The position numbers were made by a program, and so were the translations under genes. Shown here piece after piece: positions 1 through 8,727 of a stretch of 64,000 nt of DNA (positions within the stretch are counted from its first letter, which is position 1; each line of letters starts with the position of its first letter). A model generated the notes under the pieces. It worked only from the letters and a program-made list of their open reading frames with translations, did no database searches and had not been told where the DNA came from. The stretch is from Kingella sp. (in: b-proteobacteria) (GTDB lineage Bacteria > Pseudomonadota > Gammaproteobacteria > Burkholderiales > Neisseriaceae): positions 92,342-156,341 of the forward strand of contig NZ_JAUMZV010000001.1 in the NCBI RefSeq assembly GCF_030527935.1, read 5' to 3'.

Positions 1-1778
1 TTGGGCCGTTGCCCAGCTTTTTTTTGGAAGCGGGGTCGCTGCTGGGCTGTTTGGCTTTGCTGGCTTTGACTTTGTTTTCAGGCTGCCTGAAAGCCCGCCC
101 GCCCGCTGCATCGTATTATTTTATGGCATTGGCGGTGTTTTGGGCGGCGCAAGCACGCATCATGCAGCTTGCTTATGTTGGCATGAGCGACATGGCGGCG
201 TGGACGTTTGCCATACTGGCGTTGCTGTGCTGGGCGTGTCGCGGCTGGATGGTGCGTTTGGGCACGGAGCGGGCGGTGTCTATTTTGGCGGGGGTGCTGC
301 TGCTCGGCGCGGTGCTGCAAGCGGCGGTGGGCTGGCTGCAATATGCGGATTTGGCGGGCAAGTTTCACGGCGTGCTGATGTATCGCAAGGGCATTGTGGA
401 AGGGCAGCTTGCCCAGCGCAATCATTTTGCCCATTATTTGATGTGGGGCGTTCTGGCGGCGGGTTGGCTTTGGGCGCAACGGCGTTTGGCGTGGTTTGTT
501 GCTGTGCCGTTGATGCTGTTTGTGGCGGCGACCATGGGCTTAACAGGCTCGCGCACGATTTTTGGCTATGTGCTGGCGATGCTGATGTTGTTGCCGCTGT
601 ATCGCCTGTTTTCAGGCTGCCTAAGCACGCGCACGGTGTGGGGCTTGGGCTTGGCGGCGGCGCTGGTGCTGCTGGGGCAATTTGCCGTTGAGCCTGTGTT
701 GGATTTATTCCGCGAAGGCACAATTACCAGCGCAGCAGACCGCATCAGCAGCGGCTCGCAAATCGCAGGCTCGGGGCGCGGCTACGAATGGCAAAAAGCG
801 TGGCAAATCTTCCTATCTGCGCCGTGGTTTGGCTATGGCTGGGGCAGCTATCCGCTGTATGGCTTCTTAACCAATGTTTACCCCACCACCTTCCGCCCCT
901 ACGAAACCGATGTGCTGTTTACCCATAGCCACAATTCTTTTCTCAACCTGCTTGCCGAAATGGGCATCGTAGGCACAGCCTTGGTTTTATTGGGCATGGT
1001 TTGGGCGATTCGCGGCTGTTTTCAACGGCAAAACGCGCCCGCAGGCGTGTTTATGCTTGCGCTTATCGCTGTTTCATTGGTGCACAGCACGCTGGAATAT
1101 CCGCTTTGGTACATCTATTTGCTCAGCATTTTCGCCCTGTTTCTCGGCTTTGCGCCTGCATCCGCCAAAGCATCCGCCCAGCCTGCATTAGGCAGCCTGA
1201 AAATCATCTACGCCGCCACCGCCTCGGCAACCGTGCTATTGAGCGCAGGCATTGTGTACATGGCAACCGTGTATCAAGATTTGCGCCAATTCTCCGATGG
1301 CAGCAATGATGCCGTGCAGCAAGCCAAAAACATCGCAGGCTTGCAACGCATCGCCCGCCACAACGCCATGCTGCGCTACTACGCCCATTTTCAGCTCATC
1401 AGCCATTTTGACCCCAGCAGCGCAACCGTGCCGCAATGGGCAGCAGAAGCCGCCCAATCGCTGCAATACCGACCCTATGCCAACGCCCAACGCTACGCCT
1501 TCGCCGCCTACCGCGCAGGCAACATTCAGGCTGCCCGCGATTGGATGATGCTGATGTATCACTACTACCCCACCAAATTCTCCGCCTATTCCAGCCCGAT
1601 TATGGAAAGCCCGTATTACCCGCAGCTGCAAGCCGATTTCACCGCCCAATGCCGCGCCTACTACGCCAGCGTAGAGCAAATCCCCATTTGCGCCCAAGCC
1701 AAGCCAGCCAAGCCCGAGATTGAAGATGTGTTGCACAATATGCGAGCGATGCGCGGTAGCCGCGCTTTTAGGGCATAA
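1..1778 (+). CDS. pglL: PglL/WaaL-type O-oligosaccharyltransferase, 5' partial
   Basis: Inner-membrane ligase that moves lipid-linked glycans onto pilin and other periplasmic proteins. The frame is open to the left window edge, so the true start lies upstream; at least 589 residues are visible and the family is about 600. Many hydrophobic segments fill the first 400 residues. The QRNHFAHYL stretch (about residue 136), the HSHNSFLNLLAEMGIVG loop (about 305), typical of the Wzy_C/WaaL fold, and HSTLEYPLWYIYLL (about 360) match PglL; the C-terminal 200 residues are periplasmic. The last dozen residues and the stop codon come from a repeat element (1751-1811), so the native C-terminus may have been replaced. 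Family assignment is firm; glycan specificity cannot be read. Confidence 0.85.
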   Translation, partial: GPLPSFFLEAGSLLGCLALLALTLFSGCLKARPPAASYYFMALAVFWAAQARIMQLAYVGMSDMAAWTFAILALLCWACRGWMVRLGTERAVSILAGVLLLGAVLQAAVGWLQYADLAGKFHGVLMYRKGIVEGQLAQRNHFAHYLMWGVLAAGWLWAQRRLAWFVAVPLMLFVAATMGLTGSRTIFGYVLAMLMLLPLYRLFSGCLSTRTVWGLGLAAALVLLGQFAVEPVLDLFREGTITSAADRISSGSQIAGSGRGYEWQKAWQIFLSAPWFGYGWGSYPLYGFLTNVYPTTFRPYETDVLFTHSHNSFLNLLAEMGIVGTALVLLGMVWAIRGCFQRQNAPAGVFMLALIAVSLVHSTLEYPLWYIYLLSIFALFLGFAPASAKASAQPALGSLKIIYAATASATVLLSAGIVYMATVYQDLRQFSDGSNDAVQQAKNIAGLQRIARHNAMLRYYAHFQLISHFDPSSATVPQWAAEAAQSLQYRPYANAQRYAFAAYRAGNIQAARDWMMLMYHYYPTKFSAYSSPIMESPYYPQLQADFTAQCRAYYASVEQIPICAQAKPAKPEIEDVLHNMRAMRGSRAFRA

Positions 1779-1811
1779 AAGATGCCTATGAGAATAGTGA
1801 ATACAGGTTCT
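1751..1811 (+). repeat. Partial 165-bp MITE-like element (copy A)
   Basis: The right half of the element seen whole at 22324-22489: it shares the GCCGCG, TTTAGGGCATAAAAGATG and TAGTGAATACAGGTTCTA blocks. It overlaps the 3' end of pglL and supplies its TAA stop. Confidence 0.8.
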
Positions 1812-1897
1812 AAGATTTTCAATCCCCTTAATTCATCAAAATCACAAATAAATTTGGGATAATCATTATTTCCACCCCCGTTTTTAAGGAAACCATC

Positions 1898-2488
1898 ATG
1901 GCAAAAAGAAAGCCTGCAGCCTTGGTGTATCAACTGCATATCCGTTTAATGGATTCGCAGCCTGATATTTGGCGCAGACTATTAGTGCCCGCCCATTTTG
2001 ATTTGCAAGATTTGCACTACGTTATCCAAAACGCTTTTGAATGGAATCACGAACATTTATTCCAATTCTGCCAAAACGCTCCTTGGGGATATGCCATATA
2101 TCCCCCCAAGGATGAAGATGGGCTAATTGTTGAACCCGATGACAACGGCGAATACCCACCCGCCCCGCCATTAAGCGAAGTGTTAAAAGTGGGCGAAAGC
2201 CTGTTTTATGTTTACGATTTTGGCGGCAATTGGGAGCACGAAATCTATTGCGAAGCCCTGATGGTTAAGCCACCCAAAACGCGCCTGCCTTGTTGTATTG
2301 ATGGCGCAAACCAAGCCGCATTTGAAAATTGCGGCGGCGTGTATGGCTATGCCCACATCCTAGAAATATTGTCCAACCGCGATAATTCCGACTATAAAGA
2401 AGCATTAGCCGAGCTCACTGAGTATTACACCAAGCGGATTTTAAAATACGACCCCACCGCCTTTGACCCGAAAAAAGTAAAACTTTAA
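1898..2488 (+). CDS. Plasmid pRiA4b ORF-3 family protein
   Basis: 196-residue cytoplasmic protein of the pRiA4b ORF-3-like family, known from plasmids and mobile DNA and of unknown biochemical role. Diagnostic features are the opening YQLHIRLMDSQPDIWRRLLVP, the FEWNHEHLFQF segment and the VYDFGGNWEHEI segment, all typical of this fold. AAGGA lies 7 bases before the ATG. Only 13 bases separate its stop from the Wadjet-like operon, and it directly follows the only apparent promoter space, so it is probably the first gene of that operon. Whether it takes part in the defence function is inference. Confidence 0.8.
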   Translation: MAKRKPAALVYQLHIRLMDSQPDIWRRLLVPAHFDLQDLHYVIQNAFEWNHEHLFQFCQNAPWGYAIYPPKDEDGLIVEPDDNGEYPPAPPLSEVLKVGESLFYVYDFGGNWEHEIYCEALMVKPPKTRLPCCIDGANQAAFENCGGVYGYAHILEILSNRDNSDYKEALAELTEYYTKRILKYDPTAFDPKKVKL

Positions 2489-2501
2489 CTGCTGCCCAAC
2501 C

Positions 2502-3290
2502 ATGCACCGCCTTTTTCCCTACCTTGAAAAAATCCATCGTGGCAAACCCATTAATTATCCCGTTTTTGCCAAGCTCTGCCGCCAAGAAAAAGTGTTCGGC
2601 TTAGACAAAATATTCAAAGCTGAACACGAAAGCGGGCAGCGGTATCGGGTGCAAATTCTCGATGACAACCAGTTCAACGAACTGCTGCTGCGTTTTGCCG
2701 ACAGCGGCAGCCGTGTGGCGGCGGCGCAGGCGGGCGACAGCCATCGGGAAAACACGGGCGCGTCGTATCTGCTGCGGCGTTCTGCGCCCTTGTGGCAGCC
2801 TGAATTGGTGTGGCTGCCCGCAGACGGGGCAACGCCTGCTGCGGCGGCTCGGTCGGCGGTGGTGTTGGAAAATCTGGAAAATTTTTATCATTTGGACAAA
2901 ATGTCTGCGCTGCTACGCCGATGGCAGCCTGAAAACGATTTTACGGCGGCAGACTGGCTGTTTGGCGCGGGCAACCAAATCAGCAATGCGCTGAACCGCG
3001 CGTATCTGGTGCAGTATGGCGCGATGTATTGCCTGTTTGACTGGGACATCGGCGGTTTGCAGATTTTCCGCAACCTGCAAACCATGCTGCCCCAAACCGC
3101 CGTGCGTTTTGTTTTGCCGCCCGAGCCTGCGGAATATTTAATGAAGTCAAACCGTCTGCTTAATACGCAGCAGCGCAGTAAGCTGGCGGACTTGGGCGGA
3201 ATGTCGCCTGAAACCGACCGCCTGATTGCGGCAATGCGACGCACGGGCAGGAGTTTGGAGCAGGAAATTTATTTGATTGAGGAGCCATAA
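2502..3290 (+). CDS. jetD: Wadjet JetD/MksG-like Toprim nuclease subunit
   Basis: 262-residue protein whose C-terminal half looks like the Toprim (topoisomerase VI-A-like) nuclease of Wadjet/MksBEFG systems, which cuts plasmid DNA extruded by the SMC motor. Visible motifs are VVLENLENFY (acidic residue E123), GAGNQ (155-159), the metal-binding CLFDWDIGGLQIF (D180, D182, G184-G185) and a terminal LEQEIYLIEE. It is shorter than typical JetD proteins (nearer 380-400), so the N-terminal arm is reduced. Its TAA overlaps the ATG of the SMC gene by one base (TAATG), showing translational coupling. No clear ribosome binding site is seen before its ATG. Motif match plus neighbourhood make the call; subtype is uncertain. 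Confidence 0.78.
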   Translation: MHRLFPYLEKIHRGKPINYPVFAKLCRQEKVFGLDKIFKAEHESGQRYRVQILDDNQFNELLLRFADSGSRVAAAQAGDSHRENTGASYLLRRSAPLWQPELVWLPADGATPAAAARSAVVLENLENFYHLDKMSALLRRWQPENDFTAADWLFGAGNQISNALNRAYLVQYGAMYCLFDWDIGGLQIFRNLQTMLPQTAVRFVLPPEPAEYLMKSNRLLNTQQRSKLADLGGMSPETDRLIAAMRRTGRSLEQEIYLIEEP

Positions 3291-6211
3291 TGCAAACTTT
3301 ATTTGAGTATTTTTCCGAGCGTTTTGTGTTGAAAAAACTGGTGTTTGTAAACAGCGCGGGGCATTGTTTTACCGAGATTGACATCGACCGCCATCTGGCG
3401 GTGTTCGGGCAGAACAACAAGGGCAAAACTTCAATACTCAACGCGCTGAAACTGTTTCTGCTGCCCGAGGAAAACCTGAAAGACTGCAAAAATAAGTTTG
3501 CTTTCCGCGATTCCAAAGGCGGTTTTTACAGCGGCGGCGAGAGCCACCGCCATTATTTTCCCGACGATTTTTCCTTTATCGTGCTGGAAGCCGCAAACCG
3601 CCACGGCGTGTTTTGCCAAATCCTGTATCGCAACAAAAACGAGCATGGCTACGGGCGTGTGCTGCTGGCACAACCGTTTGATGAAATAAGATATTTGTTT
3701 TGGAACACGCAAAGCAGCCTGAATGACGGCTTGGGCGAAAAAGCCGCCGATGCTTCGCTGAAAACGATGTTGGACACGCTGAAAAAACTGGGCGGCGAGA
3801 CGGTGGCGGACAAAAAAGACATCCGCCAAAAGCTGTTTAACGAGGGCGAATACAGCATCGAGGAAGGTCAGTTTTGCATTTTGCCGTTTGCAGGCGGCGG
3901 AAACGAGCGCGAAATCAAAGCATTCCGCAATCTGTTCCAGCTTGCCTACGACATTGGTGCGAATGAAAAACGCACGCTGCCCGATGCGGCGGCTGCGGTG
4001 TTGGAGGGCGAAAAACAACGGGCAAACGAGCGTTTGGACAGCGATTTGCAGGACATTTTGTCCGAAGAAAAAGAATTAATTGCCGAACGCGATTATTTGC
4101 AAGATTGTGCCAACCAGCAGGCAAACTGGCACAGCCTATACCAATTACGCGAGAGTACGCAGCGGCAGGCATTGGCAGCGGCGCAGGGTTATACCGATTT
4201 TGCGGCGGCACTGTTGCAGGCGCAGCAGAATGCGGGCGGCGAAATGCGGCAGTTGCAGGCGCGCAAGCAAACGCTGTTGGAAGCGAAAACCGCCGCCGAA
4301 AACCGCAAAGGCAGCCTGAAAACGGAAAAAGACAAACAGTCGGGCATATTGGGTGAGCGGGAACAGCATTATCAAAAAGCCAAAGAAACGGTAAACCGTG
4401 CCACCGCCGTGTGCGAGCGTTATCCCAATTGGACGCTGGACAAAATCAAAGAAACGCTGGATGCGGAAAAACGCCGTTTGCAGCAGCAATCCGAAAGCCT
4501 GCAAAGCATAGAAACCGCGCGGCGGGATTTTCAGGCTGCCTTACAACGGCGCAAGCAGGCGGAAACGGATATCAAAAAGATTGAAAACCAGCTGGCGCAA
4601 AACCGCGACTGCCTGCCCGATTTTCTGCCCGATGCGCACAGCCGCAATGTGTTGGGCAGCCTGAACGCCAATTTCAACACCTTGTCGGTGCAGCCCGATG
4701 CCGAAGCAAAACAGCGTATTAGCGAGTTTGCCGCGCTGTTTGCCGAGCAAAACGGCGGGCTGGCTTTTTTGGGCGAAACCATGCCGAAAACGCCGTTTCA
4801 GGTTTACAACAAAGCGCAACAGCAGGAATTGCTGCAACAGAATTTGAGTGAAGCAAAGCAGCGTTACGAAACCGCCAACCAAAAAATGGACACTTTATCC
4901 GCCGCGCTTTCGGGCAGCCCTGAAAATCTGGCTGCTGAACAAAAAGCCTGCCAGCGCGAACTGGCGCGGGTGGAAGACGAACTCAAACTCATCATGCTGT
5001 GGGACAGCAATCAGGCGCAATGCGAAGATACATGTCGTCTGAAAGACGAAACGGCGGCACGTTTGGAAGAATTATCGCTGCAATACGACAGCGCGGCGCA
5101 GGCGGCGGATACTGCCAAACAAGAGTTTGACGAGCATTTGGCGTTGCTGTACGAAGTGGAAGAGCGGCACAAAAACCATCGGCGGCTGCAAGAGCGGCTG
5201 AACGCCTGCCAACAGCAGCGCGGCAGCGAATTGGGCGGATTGTCTGCTACTTTGCTGCCCGAGCCGTGCCAAGCGGCAGAAGGCAGCCTGAAAGCGGTGG
5301 AAACCGCGTTTGCCGAGTGGCGCAGGCTGCAAACCGAGCGCGATGCGCTGTTGCAGCAGATGCTGAAATCGGGCGTGTTGCGCGATGGGCAGTTTGTTGA
5401 TTTTTCGTATAAAACCGAGTTCGTGCCTGATGAGTTTGACAACTGCTACACCGCCCTGCAAACCCTGTACAACAATCTGGAATCCGAGCAGCGCAATTTT
5501 GACCACCGTCTTGCCGCCCACACCAAACACGCGCTGATTCGTGTGCAGGAATTGGAAGATGCCGCCAAGCAAATCCGCGAATTTGAACGCGAAATCAATC
5601 AGGAATTTTGTAACCACCGCATTTCCGATTTGGAAGAAATCCGCGTCTCTTTCAGGCTGCATCCGAATTTTGAACAGCTTTTAAACAAGCTGGGCAATAT
5701 TGACCGCGTTTCGGGCAATGGTTTGGACAAAAATTTCTACGAGCTTATCCGCCAGTTTACCCAAGCGTTTTTTGACAATAACAGCGGCCGCAGCACGCTG
5801 GATATGGCGGGCATTATTCAGGAGGTCGGCTACACCTGCCGCAAAAAGGGCGAAGACAAGGCCACCTCCACCAGCCAATCCACCGGCACCAACACCATGA
5901 TTAACTGCCTGCTGTTTTCCACCCTGCTCAACCGCCTGATGCGCCGTTCCACCGCGCTGACCATGCCGCTGGTGTTGGACGAAATGGACAAATTGGACGG
6001 CGAAAACCTATCCGAGTTTGTCAAAATTGCCGAAAAGCATCATTTTGCCGTATTCGGCACCTGCCCCGATCTCACGCCCAAAGTGATGGCGGCGGTGAGC
6101 AATTATCTGAATTTGGAATATTTTTCCGCCGAATACCCCTACAACGCCCGCAACACCATTCTCTACCACAGCGGCGCGGAACGGTTGATAACTGACGGAG
6201 ACGCGCCATGA
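3290..6211 (+). CDS. jetC: Wadjet JetC/MksB-like SMC ATPase
   Basis: 973-residue SMC-type ATPase, the presumed DNA-loop-extruding motor of the system. Walker A is GQNNKGKT (residues 40-47). Two long Gln/Glu/Ala-rich coiled-coil regions (about 230-440 and 515-780) flank a hinge-like segment. The ABC signature lies in STSQSTGTNTMINCL (about 860-875) and Walker B in MPLVLDEMDKLDG (about 891-903). The size fits MksB/JetC rather than MukB (about 1480) or SMC (about 1170). Its TGA overlaps the next start (ATGA). Several kingDUS copies occur in frame (encoding GSLK, FRL, FQAA), so parts have been adapted to, or recombined with, the host uptake dialect. Confidence 0.85.
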   Translation: MQTLFEYFSERFVLKKLVFVNSAGHCFTEIDIDRHLAVFGQNNKGKTSILNALKLFLLPEENLKDCKNKFAFRDSKGGFYSGGESHRHYFPDDFSFIVLEAANRHGVFCQILYRNKNEHGYGRVLLAQPFDEIRYLFWNTQSSLNDGLGEKAADASLKTMLDTLKKLGGETVADKKDIRQKLFNEGEYSIEEGQFCILPFAGGGNEREIKAFRNLFQLAYDIGANEKRTLPDAAAAVLEGEKQRANERLDSDLQDILSEEKELIAERDYLQDCANQQANWHSLYQLRESTQRQALAAAQGYTDFAAALLQAQQNAGGEMRQLQARKQTLLEAKTAAENRKGSLKTEKDKQSGILGEREQHYQKAKETVNRATAVCERYPNWTLDKIKETLDAEKRRLQQQSESLQSIETARRDFQAALQRRKQAETDIKKIENQLAQNRDCLPDFLPDAHSRNVLGSLNANFNTLSVQPDAEAKQRISEFAALFAEQNGGLAFLGETMPKTPFQVYNKAQQQELLQQNLSEAKQRYETANQKMDTLSAALSGSPENLAAEQKACQRELARVEDELKLIMLWDSNQAQCEDTCRLKDETAARLEELSLQYDSAAQAADTAKQEFDEHLALLYEVEERHKNHRRLQERLNACQQQRGSELGGLSATLLPEPCQAAEGSLKAVETAFAEWRRLQTERDALLQQMLKSGVLRDGQFVDFSYKTEFVPDEFDNCYTALQTLYNNLESEQRNFDHRLAAHTKHALIRVQELEDAAKQIREFEREINQEFCNHRISDLEEIRVSFRLHPNFEQLLNKLGNIDRVSGNGLDKNFYELIRQFTQAFFDNNSGRSTLDMAGIIQEVGYTCRKKGEDKATSTSQSTGTNTMINCLLFSTLLNRLMRRSTALTMPLVLDEMDKLDGENLSEFVKIAEKHHFAVFGTCPDLTPKVMAAVSNYLNLEYFSAEYPYNARNTILYHSGAERLITDGDAP

Positions 6212-7581
6212 AAGTAAACGCCGATGCCGTGCTGCTGATGCTGATTCAGCGCAAAGCGTTCTTTTTCAGGCTGCTGGACGAAATGGACAAGCACCACGAC
6301 ACCCTGCCGCTGCCGTTTTACAAACAAGCGTTTTTCCACGAGTTGAACCAGATTTCAGACGGCCTCGAACGCGAAAAATTCCAAAACGCGATGCAGCCTG
6401 AAAACCTGTATGACGCGGGTTTGCTGGTGAGTTTGGACCATCACGCAGGCAGCCTGAAATGGCAGGGCTTCGTCAGCGAAATGTTCCGCCACCTTGACCG
6501 CGCCCGCCTGCGCCGCCTGACCGACCCCGAGCTGCAACAGTTCCGCGAGCGCATTTTTTCGCTGGCAGACAAATTGTCCGCATTGGAAAACCAAGTCGGC
6601 AGCGCGCAATGGAACGACACCGTGCGCCCTGCTTTTGACACGCTGCACGAAATCCACGCCCGCATCCGCGAAAACACCGAATCGCTGCGCCACCGCGCCG
6701 AACACCTTGCCGAAATCGTGGACGGCAGCGACCTTGCCGATGCCGCCGACAGCGAAAAAAGCCGCGCCGCGCTCGATGAAATCGGCAGCATCTACCGCCG
6801 CAGCATCCTGCCGTTGTTAGAATTTCTCAACCAAGACGAAGACATCAAAGACGGCAAAACCCCAATGGGCGGCATCGATGCTATTGCCGATTTGTTTTCG
6901 CGTACCGGTCAGCACGCCCACGCCCGCCGCGTGCTGCTGGTTAAAAACGGCATCCGCAGCTTCTATAAAGACATCTACCGCATCAGGCAGGATATGGAAC
7001 GCTATGTGCGCCAAAGCGAAACCATGCGCCGCCAGTACGATGCCGTCGAAACCTTGTACAACCGCCTGCGCCAAGCCGTTGGAACGCTGCAAGACGGCAG
7101 ACTGCGTGGCAGCAAAATCTCGTTTCAGGCTGCCTTGTCGCACCCCTTTCCCCATTTTGTCCTGCACAAACCCCATTACGACAAACCCATCAACTGGCAG
7201 CAGGGCAGCGAAGCGGCGCGGTTTGCCGAACACCTGCGCGTGCAGCTTGACCGCACCGAGCCGCCCCAAACCAATATCCGCGTAGCAAGGCAGCCTGAAA
7301 ACAGCATACAGGCATTAAAACAGCGGCAGCACGAAAGCCGTCTGAAACAGCTTGTCCGCCAATACCGCGTGCCCGTTTCAGACGACCTGCACCGCAGCCT
7401 GCACGATTATCTGCAACACCGCCTGCCCGACTACACCTTGGCCGATTTGTCCAACGCATTAAGCTGGCTGCGCATCCTACACCACGTCCGCCCCGTGCCC
7501 GTATTTGGGCTGAAAAGCCTACATCACCGCCACCAAACCCTGCACTACCACGCACTCAGCAACGAGGTCAGACATGATTGA
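6208..7581 (+). CDS. jetA: Wadjet JetA/MksF-like kleisin subunit
   Basis: 457-residue, largely helical charged protein at the position and size of the kleisin of MksBEF/JetABC complexes, which bridges the SMC heads. The N-terminal 110 residues look like a winged-helix dimerisation region and residues 110-310 are long amphipathic helices. I recognise it by context more than by a diagnostic motif. It starts with ATGA overlap on jetC and ends overlapping jetB by 8 bases. It holds three exact Neisseria-type uptake sequences (6354-6365, 7337-7346, 7377-7388), unlike almost all other genes here. Confidence 0.72.
   Translation: MKVNADAVLLMLIQRKAFFFRLLDEMDKHHDTLPLPFYKQAFFHELNQISDGLEREKFQNAMQPENLYDAGLLVSLDHHAGSLKWQGFVSEMFRHLDRARLRRLTDPELQQFRERIFSLADKLSALENQVGSAQWNDTVRPAFDTLHEIHARIRENTESLRHRAEHLAEIVDGSDLADAADSEKSRAALDEIGSIYRRSILPLLEFLNQDEDIKDGKTPMGGIDAIADLFSRTGQHAHARRVLLVKNGIRSFYKDIYRIRQDMERYVRQSETMRRQYDAVETLYNRLRQAVGTLQDGRLRGSKISFQAALSHPFPHFVLHKPHYDKPINWQQGSEAARFAEHLRVQLDRTEPPQTNIRVARQPENSIQALKQRQHESRLKQLVRQYRVPVSDDLHRSLHDYLQHRLPDYTLADLSNALSWLRILHHVRPVPVFGLKSLHHRHQTLHYHALSNEVRHD
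6354..6365 (-). repeat. Neisseria AG-DUS in jetA
   Basis: TTCAGACGGCCT is the exact complement of AGGCCGTCTGAA, the AG-DUS dialect of Neisseria sensu stricto, whereas this genome uses AGGCAGCCTGAA. Confidence 0.85.
7337..7346 (+). repeat. Neisseria 10-mer DUS in jetA
   Basis: GCCGTCTGAA, the classical Neisseria 10-base uptake sequence, lies in frame in jetA. Confidence 0.85.
7377..7388 (-). repeat. AG-mucDUS in jetA
   Basis: TTCAGACGACCT is the exact complement of AGGTCGTCTGAA, the dialect reported for the Neisseria mucosa group. It lies only 30 bases from another foreign DUS. Confidence 0.8.
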
Positions 7582-8146
7582 TACCAAACGCAGCCAACAA
7601 ATCTACGACATCCTTATCAACGGCAAAATCCTCAACCGCCGCCGCTACGACCCGATACGCAACAGTTTTGCCGAAGACGAACTGTTCCAAGAACTCTCGT
7701 CCCAATATGAAAGCGAAAACGGCTACCGTGCCCTGTATCAGCGCATCGGCTGCGAACTCGTGCTGCGCCCCGACTACGCCTACCTCAAAGAACACAGCGC
7801 AGAAGACGACAAAAGCAGCCAAACCGCCACCGCCATCCAAGCCCTGCTCACCGTAATGGCGAAAACCGCCCTGTCGCGCAATTACCGCTTTGAGCTGCTC
7901 ACCGCCGCCGAAGCAGGATTCAGACGCGAACTGGCCGAAGCCGCCGACCAAGACCCCGAAATGCGCCGCATCCTCGCCGCCTGCCACTGCAACAACGCAC
8001 CGCTGTGGAACGAAATCAACCGCCTGCTGCTGCGCCGCAATATCGTTTTTGAAAACGCACGCGGCAATTTTGTGCTGACCGATGCAGGGCGGGATTTTTT
8101 TGAAGAATTGTTTGCCCAAGCGGAAAATGCTGCGCCATTAGAATAA
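7574..8146 (+). CDS. jetB: Wadjet JetB/MksE-like subunit
   Basis: 190-residue protein with the size and position of the MksE/JetB (KITE-type, winged-helix) partner that binds the kleisin. Its C-terminus, EINRLLLRRNIVFENARGNF then LTDAGRDFFEELF, reads as a winged-helix recognition helix and wing. The ATG overlaps the end of jetA by 8 bases, completing a fully overlapping four-gene unit. The order D-C-A-B differs from the usual A-B-C-D. Assignment rests on context, size and the winged-helix-like end. Confidence 0.7.
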   Translation: MIDTKRSQQIYDILINGKILNRRRYDPIRNSFAEDELFQELSSQYESENGYRALYQRIGCELVLRPDYAYLKEHSAEDDKSSQTATAIQALLTVMAKTALSRNYRFELLTAAEAGFRRELAEAADQDPEMRRILAACHCNNAPLWNEINRLLLRRNIVFENARGNFVLTDAGRDFFEELFAQAENAAPLE

Positions 8147-8161
8147 ATCAACAATCAGCGA

Positions 8162-8220
8162 GTAGGGTGTGTGAGCTTGCTCACGCACCGTTTAGCAATG
8201 CTTCATAGTGCGCGACTCAT
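8162..8220 (+). repeat. GTAGGGTG-type hairpin repeat, partial
   Basis: GTAGGGTG, then GTGAGCTTGCTCAC (a small hairpin), then GCACCGTTTAGC. It resembles the left parts of the repeats at 29057-29128 and 56018-56090. It lies between jetB and the DUF4298 gene. Confidence 0.5.
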
Positions 8221-8248
8221 ACCGTTTTATTTTTAAGAAAGAAAACCC

Positions 8249-8584
8249 ATGAACCTTACCCTCGAACAAGCCCAACAGCGCATCAACGAAATCCAAACTC
8301 TCTACCGCCAATGGCTGCAACTTTTGCCACAGCTTGAAGCCGCGCAACAGCAATGGCAGCAGGCGGCGCAGATTATGGCAGAGCTGGACAAGTTTTATGC
8401 CACCGAATATATGGAATACATGGATGCTGTGGCAGATGGTTTGCCCGTGTCGCTGCGCACCGAAGGCGAATACAGCGTGTTGAGCGAAGACGCGCTGTTT
8501 GACGCGTTCGCCGACTACACCCGCCTTGCGTGGCAGCAGCTGCGCGATGCCACCGCCGCGCTTGACCCTGAAAACCGCGTGTAA
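8249..8584 (+). CDS. DUF4298 domain protein
   Basis: 111-residue soluble protein with an N-terminal amphipathic helical region (EQAQQRINEIQTLYRQWLQ) and the block YSVLSEDALFDAFADYTRL near the C-terminus, which is the recognisable part of DUF4298. The family has no established role. AAGAAAG precedes the ATG. It sits alone between the Wadjet-like operon and recA; the 103-base gap and intervening repeat suggest it is not part of the defence operon. Confidence 0.7.
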   Translation: MNLTLEQAQQRINEIQTLYRQWLQLLPQLEAAQQQWQQAAQIMAELDKFYATEYMEYMDAVADGLPVSLRTEGEYSVLSEDALFDAFADYTRLAWQQLRDATAALDPENRV

Positions 8585-8662
8585 GGCAGCCTGAAACCGT
8601 ACAAACCGCACAGCCAAACGAAACAACAAAGCAAAAACAACACCATCATACAATCCCATTTC

Positions 8663-8688
8663 AGGCAGCCTGAAAACTATGCGATAAT
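8663..8688 (+). promoter_or_regulatory. recA promoter region with embedded DUS
   Basis: A kingDUS (8663-8675) is followed 7 bases later by GATAAT (8683-8688), a good -10 box about 40 bases before recA. No LexA-type operator is seen, as expected for Neisseriaceae. Confidence 0.5.
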
Positions 8689-8727
8689 CCGCCCCCATTC
8701 CAAACCTATTCAACAAGAGACACAATC

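Noticed and set aside
8249..8584. DUF4298 gene as a fifth Wadjet gene
   Set aside because: It is separated from jetB by 103 bases containing a repeat, with its own ribosome binding site, and the family has no known link to the system.
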